Positions 41,585-49,890 of a stretch of DNA of 64,000 nucleotides are shown piece by piece (position 1 is the stretch's first letter; each line of letters opens with the position of its first letter). The stretch spans positions 56,439 to 120,438 of the forward strand of contig NZ_FQZS01000012.1 of the NCBI RefSeq assembly GCF_900142105.1, read 5' to 3'. Origin of the DNA: Lutispora thermophila DSM 19022. GTDB taxonomy: Bacteria; Bacillota; Clostridia; Lutisporales; Lutisporaceae. Under the pieces are notes generated by a model. It worked only from the letters and a program-made list of their open reading frames with translations, made no database searches and was not told the origin of the DNA. A program made the translations under genes and the position numbers.

Positions 41585-42769
41585 ATGTACGATATGAATC
41601 TAGTAAGACATGCATGGGCAGAAATAGATTTAGATAATCTGGCAAGCAATATGAGGGAGATCAGAAGAATTACCGATAAGAATGCTCAAGTAACTGCTGT
41701 AATAAAAGCAGATGGTTATGGACATGGAGCGAAATATATTGCTCAAACTCTATTGGAAAACGGTGCAGATAGATTTGCCGTAGCTATATTGGATGAAGCT
41801 TTGGAGTTGAGGCGATATGGTATTAAAGTGCCAATATTGATATTAGGTTATACACAGCCTGAGAGAGCTAAGGCCATCGTTGGAAATGATATCGAACAGG
41901 CAGTATATTCCTATGAATTAGCAAAAGCGTTGTCAGAAGAGGCAGTAAAGCAGAATAAGAAAGTAAAAATTCATATTAAGTTGGATACAGGCATGGGAAG
42001 AATAGGTTTTAGATGTGACGATGATGCCATAGACTGTATCAAGGAAATATACAAGCTGCCCAACGTTATTATAGAGGGACTATTTACTCATTTTGCAGTT
42101 GCAGATGAAAAAGATAAGACATATACAGAAGACCAGTTCAAAAAGTTTATGTGGGTTGCAAACAGGTTGGAAGAGGAAGGTATAAAGATAAAGTTGAAGC
42201 ATTGCGGAAATAGTGCAACCATAATCGACTTACCAAAAATGCATCTGGATATGGTAAGAGCCGGGATAATACTATATGGTCTGGCACCTTCCCAGGATGT
42301 AGAGTTGGATAAATTAAATCTTAAACAGGTAATGTCGCTGAAAGTAAGAATAAGCCATGTAAAGGAAATAAATACAGGCGAAAGCGTCAGCTATGGAAGA
42401 AAATTTATTGCATCAAGAAAATCTAAGATAGCATCATTGCCTATAGGATACGCAGACGGTTATACCAGGATGCTATCAGGGAAGGCTGAAGCGTTGGTAA
42501 ATGGCATCAGAGTTCCTGTGGTGGGCAGGATATGTATGGATCAATGTATGATAGATGTTACAGGCATTGAAAATGTGAAAGTAGGGGATGAAGTGGTTCT
42601 CTTTGGAGAACAAAAAGGCTCTTTCATATCAATAGATGAAATTGCACAAAAACTGGGTACAATAAATTATGAAGTTGTATGTATGATTGGAAAAAGAATT
42701 CCTAGAGTATACGTAAAAGAAGGAAAAATTGTTGAAATCGTAAATTTAATTTCCCCCTATGAAGATTAA
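41585..42769 (+). CDS. alr: Alanine racemase
   Basis: Alr interconverts L- and D-alanine with PLP, supplying D-Ala for peptidoglycan. The 394-residue protein has WAEIDLDNLASNMREI, the PLP lysine in VIKADGYGHGAKYIA near residue 40, IHIKLDTGMGRIGF, GLFTHFAVADEKD, the catalytic tyrosine region ESVSYGRKFIA near residue 265, SLPIGYADGYTR and GRICMDQCMIDVT. ATG 41585 lies seven bases after GGAGG; ATG 41582 is an alternative. It sits between a GerS-like lipoprotein gene and the mazEF pair; alr-mazE-mazF is a conserved Firmicute order. Confidence 0.97.
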   Translation: MYDMNLVRHAWAEIDLDNLASNMREIRRITDKNAQVTAVIKADGYGHGAKYIAQTLLENGADRFAVAILDEALELRRYGIKVPILILGYTQPERAKAIVGNDIEQAVYSYELAKALSEEAVKQNKKVKIHIKLDTGMGRIGFRCDDDAIDCIKEIYKLPNVIIEGLFTHFAVADEKDKTYTEDQFKKFMWVANRLEEEGIKIKLKHCGNSATIIDLPKMHLDMVRAGIILYGLAPSQDVELDKLNLKQVMSLKVRISHVKEINTGESVSYGRKFIASRKSKIASLPIGYADGYTRMLSGKAEALVNGIRVPVVGRICMDQCMIDVTGIENVKVGDEVVLFGEQKGSFISIDEIAQKLGTINYEVVCMIGKRIPRVYVKEGKIVEIVNLISPYED

Positions 42770-42946
42770 TCCTGGAAAAAAGGCATAATGGGAATTTTTA
42801 TATATAGCGTAAATGCAAAAGCTGGTATATAATAGTCTATATATGGTTAGCATAAATTCAGAACCCTGTTGTCTTGAGGACGAATATTTTGAGGTTTTTA
42901 TTCATACATATTGGATAAGACAATAGATAAACCTGGAGGTGCTAGT

Positions 42947-43222
42947 GTGGCTGAATGTAAAAGAATAGTGGTCAGTTTGCCTGATAGCCTTTTGAAGGAA
43001 GTTGACAACGCAGTATGTTTAGAACATTGTAATAGAAGTGAGTTTGTGAGAAAAGCAATGAAATTCTATATTAGTGAAATTAAAAGGATTAATTTTATCG
43101 AAAGCATGAAAAAAGGTTATCAAGAGATGACTGAAATAAATCTTGCACTAGCAGAAGTTGGGCTTACTGCTGAATATGAGACTATTTGCAGGTATGAATC
43201 AAGGCTTGCGGAGTGTGAATGA
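42947..43222 (+). CDS. mazE: Ribbon-helix-helix antitoxin (MazE/EndoAI type)
   Basis: The 91-residue protein is the antitoxin of the Bacillus-type MazEF pair. The N-terminal ribbon-helix-helix ([38 protein letters not shown]) binds its own promoter DNA, and the C-terminal half neutralises MazF. The start is GTG 42947, six bases after GGAGGT; an upstream ATG at 42911 precedes the ribosome site. Its frame ends two bases before the most likely start of mazF, with translational coupling. Confidence 0.9.
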   Translation: MAECKRIVVSLPDSLLKEVDNAVCLEHCNRSEFVRKAMKFYISEIKRINFIESMKKGYQEMTEINLALAEVGLTAEYETICRYESRLAECE

Positions 43223-43223
43223 A

Positions 43224-43580
43224 GTGGTTGTAAAAAGAGGCGATATTTTTTATGCAGATTTAAGCCCCGTTGTTGGTTCCGAGCAGGGAGGCATTAGACC
43301 TGTTCTAGTTATTCAAAATGATATAGGCAATAAATATAGTCCTACCATTATCATTGCGGCAATAACTTCACAGATCAATAAGGCCAAGCTTCCCACTCAT
43401 ATTGAAATCAGCGCGGAAGAATATGGTCTTACCAAAGATTCCGTCATATTGTTAGAACAAATAAGAACTATAGATAAAAAAAGATTGAAAGAAAGAGTAG
43501 GACATCTTTCTGATGAACTTATGAAAAAAGTTGATGAATGTATAGAAATAAGTTTTGGATTAACTGACTATACAGTATGA
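43224..43580 (+). CDS. mazF: MazF/EndoA family endoribonuclease toxin
   Basis: MazF (EndoA, PemK family) cleaves single-stranded mRNA at short sequences, in Bacillus at UACAU. The 118-residue protein matches closely: [52 protein letters not shown], and [15 protein letters not shown]. The start is GTG 43224, which gives the usual (M)VVKRGD beginning; GTG 43215 is too near the GGAG site. It is followed at once by REP-like hairpins. The target sequence cannot be told from the protein. Confidence 0.95.
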   Translation: MVVKRGDIFYADLSPVVGSEQGGIRPVLVIQNDIGNKYSPTIIIAAITSQINKAKLPTHIEISAEEYGLTKDSVILLEQIRTIDKKRLKERVGHLSDELMKKVDECIEISFGLTDYTV

Positions 43581-43656
43581 GACATTGGGGACGGTTCTCG
43601 GTGTCTCATTTTAATTTTTGGGACATTGGAGATGGTTTGAAGTTCTCCGTGTCTCA
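43578..43656. repeat. Two REP-like hairpins after mazF
   Basis: Two related units follow the mazF stop: TGAGACA...TGTCTCA (43578-43608), containing TTGGGGACGGTTCTCGG, and TGGGACA...TGTCTCA (43619-43656), containing a diverged core. Both are followed by T-rich stretches. Such GGGACA-type units with a GGGGACGGTT core occur in many clostridial genomes and are linked to REP-associated Y1 transposases; no transposase is here. They may also end mazEF transcription. Confidence 0.7.
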
Positions 43657-43779
43657 CTTTATTTTATCAGATTCTTACTATTTTTTCCAATATTACATTT
43701 CTGTAAAATATACAGGAATTTCTATTTATATGGCGAATAGTAGTTGAGATAGAAAAAAGGGGAAATAGGAGGAAATTTG

Positions 43780-44346
43780 ATGAAAGTTAGTTTTACAATT
43801 ACAAGAACAAAGATAGCAATAATAACAACAGCAATTATTTTATCAATCTTTGGCTTTATAGTATCGGCGGATGGTGCTACTCCCGGATCAGAGCAAGATC
43901 CTCTGGTAACGCTTAGCTTTGTTGATAAGAAAATTGAGCAAATAAAATATTATATAGATTCAATAACCCAGGGATATAGCGGTGAAATAACGAACTTCGC
44001 AAGTACCCTTGCAAAATATCAGGAACAGCTTAATCAAAAAGATACAGAAATAGCAGAGTTAAAAAAGACAGTAGAAGATGCCCTTACATTTAAAGTTGTT
44101 CAGCTTAAAAAAGGACAGTCACTGATTCCAGGAGAAGGAGCCGAGATAATAATCAGATCAGGCCAGTCAACAGCATTGTACGGCGCCAATGGTGGATTGT
44201 GTGATATTACATCGGCAAAAGACCTACAGGAAGGGGAGGCTATTGCTAATAACCATATGCTTATATCTTCAAGGAATGATGGAAGAGGTATAAAGGCAGC
44301 ATCAGAAGTATATTTATTAATAAAAGGCAGTTATACTTTAAAGTAG
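43780..44346 (+). CDS. Exported coiled-coil protein of unknown function
   Basis: The 188-residue protein starts at ATG 43780 behind AGGAGG and has a clear N-terminal hydrophobic signal (IAIITTAIILSIFGFIVSA). A short linker PLVTLSFVDKKIEQI leads into a coiled coil (about residues 45-95, LAKYQEQLNQKDTEIAELKK). The C-terminal domain has FKVVQLKKGQSLIPGEGAEIIIRSG, GGLCDITSAKDLQEGE and NNHMLISSRNDGRGI. I recall similar unnamed proteins in clostridia with the same C-terminal pattern, but no function is known to me. It would be outside the membrane, perhaps wall-associated. Monocistronic with a terminator. Confidence 0.82.
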   Translation: MKVSFTITRTKIAIITTAIILSIFGFIVSADGATPGSEQDPLVTLSFVDKKIEQIKYYIDSITQGYSGEITNFASTLAKYQEQLNQKDTEIAELKKTVEDALTFKVVQLKKGQSLIPGEGAEIIIRSGQSTALYGANGGLCDITSAKDLQEGEAIANNHMLISSRNDGRGIKAASEVYLLIKGSYTLK

Positions 44347-44356
44347 AAATAGAAAA

Positions 44357-44399
44357 AGCAATGGAGATGTTTCTTTTAGAATCATCCCCATTGTTTTTC
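44357..44399. terminator. Intrinsic terminator
   Basis: CAATGGAGATG (44359-44369) pairs with CATCCCCATTG (44383-44393), with one mismatch, followed by TTTTT. It separates the exported coiled-coil gene from the convergent GGDEF gene. Confidence 0.8.
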
Positions 44400-44410
44400 A
44401 TTATTTTAGC

Positions 44411-46021
44411 TTATCTTTTCATTACAGCATTCCTGCCCGAGCTTTTTGCTTCATAAAGGGCACCATCAGCCATTTCTATGTATTGATCCACTGATTTGGC
44501 TGAAAGATCTGAAATGATAGTATAGCCGATGCTTATAGTCACATGTAATTTTTTCCCTTTGTAAGTGTATTTAATATTAGCCTCTTCTATTCTATATCGA
44601 AGCTGTTCAGCGATGGAAGATATAGATGGCAGGTCTATGTTCTCTAGTATACAGAGAAACTCTTCTCCTCCATAGCGACCTACAAAGCCATTTGCTTCTG
44701 TGACTTCTTGTGATAAAATCTTAGATATTTTTTTCAGGCAAACATCGCCAAAAGCATGGCCCATGCCGTCATTTACCCATTTGAAGTGATCTATATCAAT
44801 AATCATTAAAGCGTGATATTTGCCTTTTTCCGGGTTCATCAGGGATTGAAGCTTCCTGTCAATACTTCTTCTATTGGGCAAATCAGTCAATGTATCATAA
44901 TAGGCTTGTTTTTCCAGTATTAAATTCTGCTTTTCCAAAGTTTCAATTATCTTTTTGCTTTCATTATACTGGCATTCAATAATCTCATCTAATGTTGAAT
45001 CTGAAGGCATATTTTTCATTTCTTCATTTTCAAGCTTTAATATCTCCAGCTTACGGATCAAATTAAAAGAATCGGTTTTGTTTTCAAGATAATGGTAGTT
45101 GTAAAAATGTTCTAAAGCCTTTTTGTAATCGTTTATTAAAAAATAATAATCATGGAGACGTTTTTCAATTTCAGCAAGTTTTTTATCTGCACCGCTAAAG
45201 GTAGCTAATGAACGTGCTTGCTCCAATATATGAATAGCTTCATTATTTCCCAATAATATTTCCAAATCGTATAAATTAATCAGAGTTTCTATGAGGTAAA
45301 ATTTGTTGTCTATTTTCTCATATGCTTCCTTAGCTTTAAGGAAATAATCCTTTGCAATATCTAAGTCCATATTCTTCATATGAACTACACCGATTTTATT
45401 TAGTAGTGTTCCTGAATATAACATATTGCTATCATGGTTAATAAGGGAAAAGGCTGAGGTGTAGCATTCGAGGGCTTTTGCCAGATTGTCTTTTATAACA
45501 TATACATCTCCTCTATTTAACAAAACCATTGCCTGATAGTCATTTATATGATTGATACTTGCTAATTCTTCCGCTTTTTCATAATACGCTAGTGCATAGT
45601 CGTAATTGGATGCTTCCTTGTATACTTCACCTATGTTGGATAATATTGATAGATAGAGCCTTGGGCAATCCTTATCTTTTACCATGGTTTTGGCAGTCAT
45701 AAAACATCTCAGTGCCTTCTGAAAAAGACCTGAATAAAAATAAAATATGCCTAGAAAGTTGTTAACTCGTGCCTGGTTTTCTACATCATTTAAATCTTGA
45801 AAACATTTTAAGGCCTGGCCACACGTCTTAAAACCGTTGACAGAATCTGATGTATTTCTATACACCATGCACATGTCCAGCAAAACTTCACCTAATAACC
45901 TTAAGTTATTAGTCTCCATAGCTTCATCACGGACTTTAATAAAGATTTCAAGGGCTTTGTTATAGTCCGTGTTCATTATCTTTTTTCCGTATTCATAAAG
46001 CTCTCTTATAGTATTCTCCAT
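44411..46021 (-). CDS. Cytoplasmic TPR-GGDEF diguanylate cyclase
   Basis: The 536-residue protein has about seven tetratricopeptide-like repeats (residues 1-320, e.g. ALRCFMTAKTMVKD, ALAYYEKAEELASINHIN, AKDYFLKAKEAYEKI), a coiled coil, and a C-terminal GGDEF domain from about residue 370. Active-site motif GRYGGEEF is intact, with DIDHFKWVNDGMGHAFGD upstream and ISIGYTII downstream, so it should make cyclic di-GMP. No RxxD inhibitory site precedes the GGEEF motif. No membrane segment is present, so the TPR part is likely the sensor, binding a peptide or protein. The start 46021 has AAAGGA upstream. Confidence 0.92.
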   Translation of the reverse strand: MENTIRELYEYGKKIMNTDYNKALEIFIKVRDEAMETNNLRLLGEVLLDMCMVYRNTSDSVNGFKTCGQALKCFQDLNDVENQARVNNFLGIFYFYSGLFQKALRCFMTAKTMVKDKDCPRLYLSILSNIGEVYKEASNYDYALAYYEKAEELASINHINDYQAMVLLNRGDVYVIKDNLAKALECYTSAFSLINHDSNMLYSGTLLNKIGVVHMKNMDLDIAKDYFLKAKEAYEKIDNKFYLIETLINLYDLEILLGNNEAIHILEQARSLATFSGADKKLAEIEKRLHDYYFLINDYKKALEHFYNYHYLENKTDSFNLIRKLEILKLENEEMKNMPSDSTLDEIIECQYNESKKIIETLEKQNLILEKQAYYDTLTDLPNRRSIDRKLQSLMNPEKGKYHALMIIDIDHFKWVNDGMGHAFGDVCLKKISKILSQEVTEANGFVGRYGGEEFLCILENIDLPSISSIAEQLRYRIEEANIKYTYKGKKLHVTISIGYTIISDLSAKSVDQYIEMADGALYEAKSSGRNAVMKR

Positions 46022-46098
46022 ACTGTATCCTTTCAAGAATCAGCAAATTTGCATTTTTAACTAATATTTTATTATATTTGTTACATATGTGCAAAACT

Positions 46099-47019
46099 TT
46101 ATTCTATCCCGCTTAAATCAAAAATAGGAGTATACTCTTCTGTTGCGCTACCATGATCTTGTGTGAATCCGTTTTCAAGTCCTTTAGATAGGGCGTAATC
46201 TATGAGACTTTCATAATGCTTAGGGTTTAGTTTCCTGTTTATTTCATCAAAATACTTTGCTTTGTACATGGGAGTATATTGGCACATGATATTGAGAAAT
46301 ACTTGGGGGGGAAGATTATCCAATACCCAATCAACAACCTTCTTTGAATCAAATAAAAGCCCAGGCAACATCATGTGTCTTATCATCAAACCCTTTATAA
46401 GTATTCCGTCATCATTAAAAACAGGGTTTCCAACTTGCCGATACATTTCAAGTATGGCAGCCGTGGCATGCTCAAAATATGCGGGAGTTTTAGAATATCT
46501 TATGCTGTATTTATCATCATAGTACTTTAAATCCGGAAGATATATATCAATAATGCCTTCAAGGGATTTCAGAATTTCTGCATTTTCATATCCATTGGTA
46601 TTATATAAGATAGGTAAGGTTAATCCTTTATTCCGTGCTGTTTTTACAGCTTCTCTAATATGAAATATATAGGGCGTGGGGCTCACAAGGTTGATATTAT
46701 GAGCTCCTTTTTCCTCTAGATATAACATTATTTCGGCCAGTTTTTCAATAGATACTTCTTTTCCAAAGCCTTCATGGCTTATATCATAGTTCTGGCAAAA
46801 TACACATCTCATATTGCAGTTGCTAAAAAATACAGTTCCTGATCCTCTTGAGCCTGATATACATGGTTCCTCCCAGAAATGAAGGCACGCTTTAGCCAGC
46901 TTTATTTGATTTTTAACTCTGCAATATCCGCATGTTATATTTCTGTTTATGCCGCATTTCCTTGGACATATGATGCAGTTATTTAACTCTTTTATCATGA
47001 TCCACCGTACTCTTTTCAT
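46099..47019 (-). CDS. Radical SAM protein, pyruvate formate-lyase activating enzyme-like (COG1313)
   Basis: The 306-residue protein has an N-terminal cysteine region (NNCIICPRKCGINRNITCGYC) and the radical SAM cluster motif CNMRCVFCQNYDIS near residue 68, plus VSPTPYIFHIREAV, YNTNGYEN and DIYLPDLKYYDDKYS. These are features of the COG1313 PflA-like family, whose substrates are unproven. The ATG at 47019 overlaps the TetR gene, and a second ATG at 46998 is also possible; both have weak ribosome sites (GGTGGATC before the second). Translation is probably coupled to the TetR gene upstream on the minus strand. Confidence 0.88.
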   Translation of the reverse strand: MKRVRWIMIKELNNCIICPRKCGINRNITCGYCRVKNQIKLAKACLHFWEEPCISGSRGSGTVFFSNCNMRCVFCQNYDISHEGFGKEVSIEKLAEIMLYLEEKGAHNINLVSPTPYIFHIREAVKTARNKGLTLPILYNTNGYENAEILKSLEGIIDIYLPDLKYYDDKYSIRYSKTPAYFEHATAAILEMYRQVGNPVFNDDGILIKGLMIRHMMLPGLLFDSKKVVDWVLDNLPPQVFLNIMCQYTPMYKAKYFDEINRKLNPKHYESLIDYALSKGLENGFTQDHGSATEEYTPIFDLSGIE

Positions 47020-47569
47020 TTATACTGCAGTATTTTTCAACAATAAACTCCAAACAATCCTGAGTCATGGGGTAGAATATGAAGTTGTACTCATCCAAAG
47101 GAGTTTTCATACCTTCGCTTGCCCACTGGGTTATACATCCTATGGTTGCATTGGTAAAATAGTTGGCTATCATTTTCATACTATTGGAAGACATTTCTCT
47201 GGATCCCAATATTCCAGAGATTTTATTCATTATAATATCATAGGCTATCTTGAACATATGATCTCTCAGGTTATTCTGTACATTTGAAGTAAGAGCTGCA
47301 ATATAAAAATTTTTATTTTCGTAGAGATGTTCTGCCAGATTATTGATTATCATATTATCCTGACTTGAACGGGTCAGGTTAGCAATTTCATAATCAAAAA
47401 TCCAGCAAATCAATGCTTGTTTGTCATGAAAATGATAGTAAAATGTTTTTCTGTTAATACCGCACGTCTTTACAATATCCTGTACTGTTATCTTATCTAA
47501 GGGCATGTGTTCTACAAGCATTTTCAGAGTTTCTGCAATCAGAAGTTTTGTGAGCTCTGGCTTTGCCAT
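46979..47569 (-). CDS. TetR/AcrR family transcriptional regulator
   Basis: The 196-residue protein has a TetR helix-turn-helix at the N-terminus (AKPELTKLLIAETLKMLVEHMPLDKITVQDIVKTCGINRKTFYYHFHDKQAL) and a C-terminal ligand domain resembling that of DhaS-type regulators (TetR_C_8). The start at 47569 is preceded by TAGGAGTGATTATA. It forms a unit with the radical SAM gene, which it may control. A CACACAT/ATGTGTG dyad 21-40 bases upstream of the start is a probable autoregulatory operator. The ligand is unknown. Confidence 0.9.
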   Translation of the reverse strand: MAKPELTKLLIAETLKMLVEHMPLDKITVQDIVKTCGINRKTFYYHFHDKQALICWIFDYEIANLTRSSQDNMIINNLAEHLYENKNFYIAALTSNVQNNLRDHMFKIAYDIIMNKISGILGSREMSSNSMKMIANYFTNATIGCITQWASEGMKTPLDEYNFIFYPMTQDCLEFIVEKYCSINEKSTVDHDKRVK

Positions 47570-47589
47570 TATAATCACTCCTAAAATAC

Positions 47590-47609
47590 CACACATTCAT
47601 ATATGTGTG
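47590..47609. promoter_or_regulatory. Candidate TetR operator
   Basis: CACACAT (47590-47596) and ATGTGTG (47603-47609) form a perfect dyad with a six-base centre, directly upstream of the TetR gene. A further CACACA half site lies at about 47619-47624. The position suits autorepression. Confidence 0.5.
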
Positions 47610-47834
47610 TAAAAACTACACACAAAATAATCTGTATGGGTTCATTATAATATTATAACATGCTAATCTAAAAGTAAAGAAAAGCGGGATAATCCACCCT
47701 ATATCTGTAAAAGAGGTAGGTATGGAGCAATCCTGCTGTTGTTAGTTATGCATAAATATCTAAAATGGAATATATAAGTAATGTAGAAATGGATTAGTCA
47801 AGTAATATTAAAATTAGTGTTTGGGGTGAACATT

Positions 47835-48686
47835 GTGAGGAAAATCATACTAAGCGCAGATAGTACCTGTGATTTAAGTGAAAGTTTGAAGCAAAAATAT
47901 GGTGTAAATACATATCCACTTCATGTAATTCTAGGAGAGAAAGAATATAAAGATGGAGTGGACATCTCAGCGTTAGATATTTATTCTGCATATGAAAAGC
48001 ATAATATTTTGCCTAAGACCTCAGCAATCAATGTTAATGAGTACTTGGACTATTTCAAGGATTGGGTGGATCAAGGCTATAGCGTTATACATTTCAATAT
48101 AGCTGCCAGCCTTTCTTCATCCTATCAAAATTGCTGTATTGCTGCAAAGGAGCTGGGAAATGTTTATCCAGTTGATTCCTGTAACCTTTCTACAGGAATA
48201 GGGCTGCTCATATTGGAAGCTGCTGAGATGATAGAAAGGGGAATGGAACCGGAGGATATCGTATCAGAAATAGAAAATAAAAGAACCAAGGTTCATGCCA
48301 GCTTTGTGCTGGATACTCTTGAATTTCTGTACGCAGGAGGTAGATGCTCTGCATTGGCAGCTTTAGGTGCAAACATTTTGAACATTAAACCATGTATTGA
48401 AGTGGACAATACAAGCGGTATGATGAAAGTTGGCAAGAAATATAGAGGTCCTCTCAATAAAGTTCTTAAAAAATACACTGTAGATAAACTCACTGAGCAT
48501 GATAATCTGAAACTTGACAGAGTCTTTATTACCCACTCGGGTATTTCTGAGGAAATGATAAATATTGTAAGAAGAACAATAGAGGAAACGGCTGAATTTA
48601 AAGAAATACTAATAACCCAAGCAGGCTGTACCGTATCGTCTCATTGCGGACCTAACACCCTTGGAGTGCTGTTTATGACAGAATAG
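47835..48686 (+). CDS. DegV family fatty-acid-binding protein
   Basis: DegV/FakB proteins bind fatty acids and present them to the FakA kinase. The 283-residue protein has ILSADSTCDLSESLKQKY at the N-terminus, LPKTSAINVNEYLDYF, HFNIAASLSSSYQNCCIAA, VDSCNLSTGIGLL, FLYAGGRCSALAALG and the C-terminal ITHSGISEEMINIV. The start is GTG 47835, six bases after GGGGTG. It is monocistronic. In this strain the partner kinase is not nearby. The family call is firm; lipid specificity cannot be told. Confidence 0.92.
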   Translation: MRKIILSADSTCDLSESLKQKYGVNTYPLHVILGEKEYKDGVDISALDIYSAYEKHNILPKTSAINVNEYLDYFKDWVDQGYSVIHFNIAASLSSSYQNCCIAAKELGNVYPVDSCNLSTGIGLLILEAAEMIERGMEPEDIVSEIENKRTKVHASFVLDTLEFLYAGGRCSALAALGANILNIKPCIEVDNTSGMMKVGKKYRGPLNKVLKKYTVDKLTEHDNLKLDRVFITHSGISEEMINIVRRTIEETAEFKEILITQAGCTVSSHCGPNTLGVLFMTE

Positions 48687-48695
48687 TTTGCATTA

Positions 48696-48718
48696 ATGCC
48701 CTATTAAAGGGCTTTTTT
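48696..48718 (+). terminator. Short terminator after degV
   Basis: GCCC (48698-48701) pairs with GGGC (48709-48712), followed by TTTTTT. The stem is short, but the T-run is complete. Confidence 0.55.
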
Positions 48719-48799
48719 CATGTCCATTTTTATGTCCTTTAATTGACACATATGCTATAATAATAAAATATAAAACAAGAATAGCAGGGGTGAGGTTCA

Positions 48800-49876
48800 T
48801 TGAACCCGGATTATAACATTAAAGATTATGAAGATAAGCATTTGCCAGGTGTTTTCAGATTATTTAAAGATGTTTTTGGAAAGGATATGGACCAAAAACA
48901 TTTCCAATGGAAAAATATAAATAATCCACAAGGGAAATCGATAATTAAGCTGGCTTTGAAAGAAGATGAAGTAATAGGACTTTCTTCAATTTGGATGTTT
49001 AGCATGGAATTCATGGGAAAGAAAATAATTGCGGGACAGTCTGTTGATGCCATGGTTCATAGAGAACATCGCAAAAAAGGTATATTTGAAAACCTGGCAA
49101 TGGCTGCTTTAGATGATATGAAAAATGCAGGATTTCAGCTTCGTTTTAATTTTCCAAATGAAGCTGCTTACAAGGCATCCATAGGGAGAATAAATATAAA
49201 AAAAGTCTGTGATATTCCTCAGTACATAAAGATATTGAAGGGAAAAGAAGCTTCAAGCATGTTTACTACCAATAAGTTGATTAAGTCTTGCGGAGGTTTG
49301 GTTCTGGATCTTTATAAAAATATAAAAAATGTATGCATGAAAAAGACATCAGGTTACTCTATAGTTGAGATTAAAAGATTTGACTACAAATTTGATGAAC
49401 TCTGGAATAATATTAAAAATGATTATCCTATAGCAGTGGAACGCAGTTCCAAATATCTTAACTGGAGATATGTGGACAGTCCTGAAGAATATAAGATCTA
49501 TGGAGCGTATAAAAATAATGAGCTGGTAGGATACATGGTAACTGCTATAGAATCTAAGACGGGCAAAGGAGGGGAAAATCTACTTTTAGGTCATATAGCA
49601 GATTTTATATGTTATAAAGAACACAAAGCTGGAGCTTATGAGCTCATAAGGGAAGCAGAAAAAAAGTTAAAAGAGGCTGGAGTATGTGCCATATCCTGCT
49701 GGATGATAAAGGAATGGTTTTATTCACAAATATTGTCGAGGGCAGGTTTCTTGCAGTTAAGGTCTCCTTCGGTGCTGGCGGCGCTGCCTGTAGGTGAATT
49801 GGCCAAGGCAGCAGGTGATGCTTTATATGATCACAGAAATTGGTATGTGACTATAGGTGATTCGGATTATATTTAA
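48800..49876 (+). CDS. GNAT family N-acetyltransferase
   Basis: The 358-residue protein has an N-terminal GNAT domain with MVHREHRKKGIFENLAMAALDDM (the acetyl-CoA-binding loop R-x-x-G-I/x-F form) near residue 90, and a longer C-terminal half with VERSSKYLNWRYVDSPEEYKIYGAY and a second GNAT-like fold (LLGHIADFICYKEHKAGAYELIREAEK). Such two-part proteins occur in surface-polysaccharide loci. It starts at TTG 48800, behind GGGGTGAGG, and heads an operon of tightly packed or overlapping genes. It probably acetylates an amino sugar precursor, but the substrate is unknown. Confidence 0.85.
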   Translation: MNPDYNIKDYEDKHLPGVFRLFKDVFGKDMDQKHFQWKNINNPQGKSIIKLALKEDEVIGLSSIWMFSMEFMGKKIIAGQSVDAMVHREHRKKGIFENLAMAALDDMKNAGFQLRFNFPNEAAYKASIGRINIKKVCDIPQYIKILKGKEASSMFTTNKLIKSCGGLVLDLYKNIKNVCMKKTSGYSIVEIKRFDYKFDELWNNIKNDYPIAVERSSKYLNWRYVDSPEEYKIYGAYKNNELVGYMVTAIESKTGKGGENLLLGHIADFICYKEHKAGAYELIREAEKKLKEAGVCAISCWMIKEWFYSQILSRAGFLQLRSPSVLAALPVGELAKAAGDALYDHRNWYVTIGDSDYI

Positions 49877-49890
49877 AGGTAAAACCGGGG

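Noticed and set aside
47683..47737. AGCGGGAT...ATCCTGCT long-range pairing as a riboswitch
   Set aside because: The loop is long and unstructured to the eye, and no T-run or known riboswitch motif follows.
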